NCBI GenBank assembly: GCA_902810755.1
Contig: CADDYT010000109.1
Location: 1 to 21,250 of the forward strand
Length of the DNA: 21,250 bases
Origin: Chloroflexota bacterium
GTDB lineage: Bacteria > Chloroflexota > Ktedonobacteria > Ktedonobacterales > Ktedonobacteraceae
Reading direction: 5' to 3'
Shown here: positions 20,331-21,250 of the stretch, one piece after another
Layout of the letters: every line of letters begins with the position of its first letter
Numbering within the stretch: position 1 is the stretch's first letter
Position numbers and translations under genes: made by a program
Notes under the pieces: generated by a model
Told to the model about the DNA's origin: nothing
Database searches by the model: none
The model's input: only the letters and a program-made list of their open reading frames with translations

Positions 20331-21250
20331 CCCACTCCCTCTTGTAGCCAGGAAGGCATGGTTCCCCAGAGGTTGAGCGCGGTCGAGCGGGTGTGCCAGA
20401 GGCGCGGGGGCGTCGTCACATCGTGGTCGTAATATTGTTGCAACTCGGCGGAAAGCTCGATGTGAATGCCCTCGCTATCGGCGAAGCGCAGGAAGAGGTC
20501 GTGACCGGCCCCGTGACGGCCAGGCCCCCAGAGGATCGGCACCTGATGGCGGCTGAGGTAATCGGCCCACGTCAGGAGTTCCGAGCCGTTGAAGATGCTG
20601 TAGCCCACATGATCGATGTCGCGCCTGCCCTGCATGAGGATGAGGGTATGATGATCGTTGTTGCAGCGCAGCCAGGCATACTCGCGCAGTAGCCAGTCGG
20701 AGATGTCGAAGCCGAGCGATTCGGTATAGAATTCGACCATGGCTTCCAGGTGCGGGGTGGAGAGGGCGACGTGCTGGATACCATGCGGGCGAATGCGGGC
20801 GCGCCGCTGCGTCACCACCGGGGCATGAGCAAAAGACTCTTCGGGCGTCACCGAAATCTCGATACGGTTGCCATCGGGATCGCTGAACCAGAGGGTATCG
20901 CCGAGGTCGGGGTCGCCATCGCGCGTATCCAGCGTCACTTCGATGCCGGAGAGGCTGAGGCGAGCGGCCAGCGCGGCCAGTTCGGCATCGGTATCAACCT
21001 CAAAGGCCAGATGATGCAATCGCGTCTGCGCAAAGGCGCCGCGCCCATTGCCCTGGTGAGGCCGGGTATCGCTGAAAAGGGCGAGCGAATGATATTCTTC
21101 TCCCACCGATAAAAAGGCGTTGGCCTGCTCCAGCTCAACGTCCGCCTTCAGGCCGCCATTGGCGGTCGAACGGAGATCAAATCCCAGCACGTGCCGGTAA
21201 AAATGCGCGAGGGCGGCCACATCTGTAGCCCACAACCCCACATGCGCTAA
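20324..21250 (-). CDS. Two-domain VOC-family protein, catechol 2,3-dioxygenase-like (5' end cut off)
   Basis: The frame is open to the right edge. The residues before GTG 21241 read LAHVGLWATD, matching the H(V/I)GL start of a VOC module, so the true start lies outside the window. Two VOC domains are visible. The first runs LAHVGLWATDVAALAHFYRH to LHHLAFEVDTD and SDPDGNRIEI. The second runs IQHVALSTPHLEAMVEFYTE to DHVGYSIF and GIHIELSAE. The second supplies His, His and Glu placed like the iron ligands of extradiol dioxygenases. The two-domain layout resembles catechol 2,3-dioxygenase, but bacterial glyoxalase-like proteins of unknown role look similar. It converges with the FAH-family gene, a family found in the same aromatic meta-cleavage routes. 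Confidence 0.87.
   Translation of the reverse strand, partial: LAHVGLWATDVAALAHFYRHVLGFDLRSTANGGLKADVELEQANAFLSVGEEYHSLALFSDTRPHQGNGRGAFAQTRLHHLAFEVDTDAELAALAARLSLSGIEVTLDTRDGDPDLGDTLWFSDPDGNRIEISVTPEESFAHAPVVTQRRARIRPHGIQHVALSTPHLEAMVEFYTESLGFDISDWLLREYAWLRCNNDHHTLILMQGRRDIDHVGYSIFNGSELLTWADYLSRHQVPILWGPGRHGAGHDLFLRFADSEGIHIELSAELQQYYDHDVTTPPRLWHTRSTALNLWGTMPSWLQEGVGV

Noticed and set aside
1..21250. tRNA, rRNA and known riboswitch classes
   Set aside because: I looked through the gaps and saw no cloverleaf with T-loop consensus, no rRNA segments and no riboswitch core that I could recognise by eye; a covariance-model search would be needed to exclude small RNAs.

Overview
The window looks like chromosomal DNA from a GC-rich bacterium, most probably Chloroflexota and perhaps class Ktedonobacteria. 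This is an inference from several signs. Two lipoproteins are present, one with a Thr/Pro/Gly-rich tether behind the lipobox. A Uma2-family nuclease, a Gmad2-domain protein and a CoxG-like protein are also present. The intergenic gaps are packed with dispersed palindromic repeats. No rRNA, tRNA, phage, integrase or transposase gene is visible. The few recognisable core genes (secG, nnr, rplI) are scattered among accessory genes.

Layout. 1-715: probable 3' tip of a gene, then a repeat-rich gap with a 234-bp MITE-like element. 716-2113 (-): family 2 glycosyltransferase whose C-terminus looks like a degenerate GGDEF domain. It is divergent from 2495-3031 (+), a YdjM-type membrane metal-dependent hydrolase with a C-terminal HNH-like zinc motif. 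3142-7434 (+): a compact run of secG, a lipoprotein SGNH hydrolase and a very large FtsX-type ABC permease joined by an ATGA overlap. This resembles the TesA-YbbP pairing of proteobacteria but has no ATPase gene here. 7435-7935: repeat-filled gap. 7936-9138 (+): Gmad2 lipoprotein. 9326-10360 (-): Trm14/UPF0020-like methyltransferase, possibly leaderless. 10529-12100 (+): nnr, overlapping tail to tail with a Ca2+/H+ antiporter (-). Upstream of the antiporter on the same strand is rplI. 14128-14874 (+): CoxG-like protein with a C-terminal membrane anchor. 14875-15329: dense array of the GGCCACCC repeat family. 15330-18397 (-): Nudix hydrolase and MBL-fold hydrolase, probably one operon, followed by an RNase D-like exonuclease with HEAT repeats. 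18666-19253 (+): Uma2 nuclease. 19331-20272 (+): FAH-family hydrolase/isomerase. 20324 to the right edge (-): two-domain VOC protein, truncated by the window. The last two genes converge on a 60-bp near-perfect palindrome that covers both stop codons.

How the genes may work together. SecG, the SGNH lipoprotein and the FtsX permease are all envelope functions and appear co-transcribed. Nudix and MBL enzymes, with Nnr elsewhere, fit metabolite repair and nucleotide/CoA clean-up. The FAH and VOC proteins are both families found in aromatic meta-cleavage pathways, but no substrate can be assigned. The most unusual items are the glycosyltransferase/GGDEF-like fusion, the zinc-motif tail of the YdjM-like protein, the SGNH-permease pair, and at least three intergenic repeat families.
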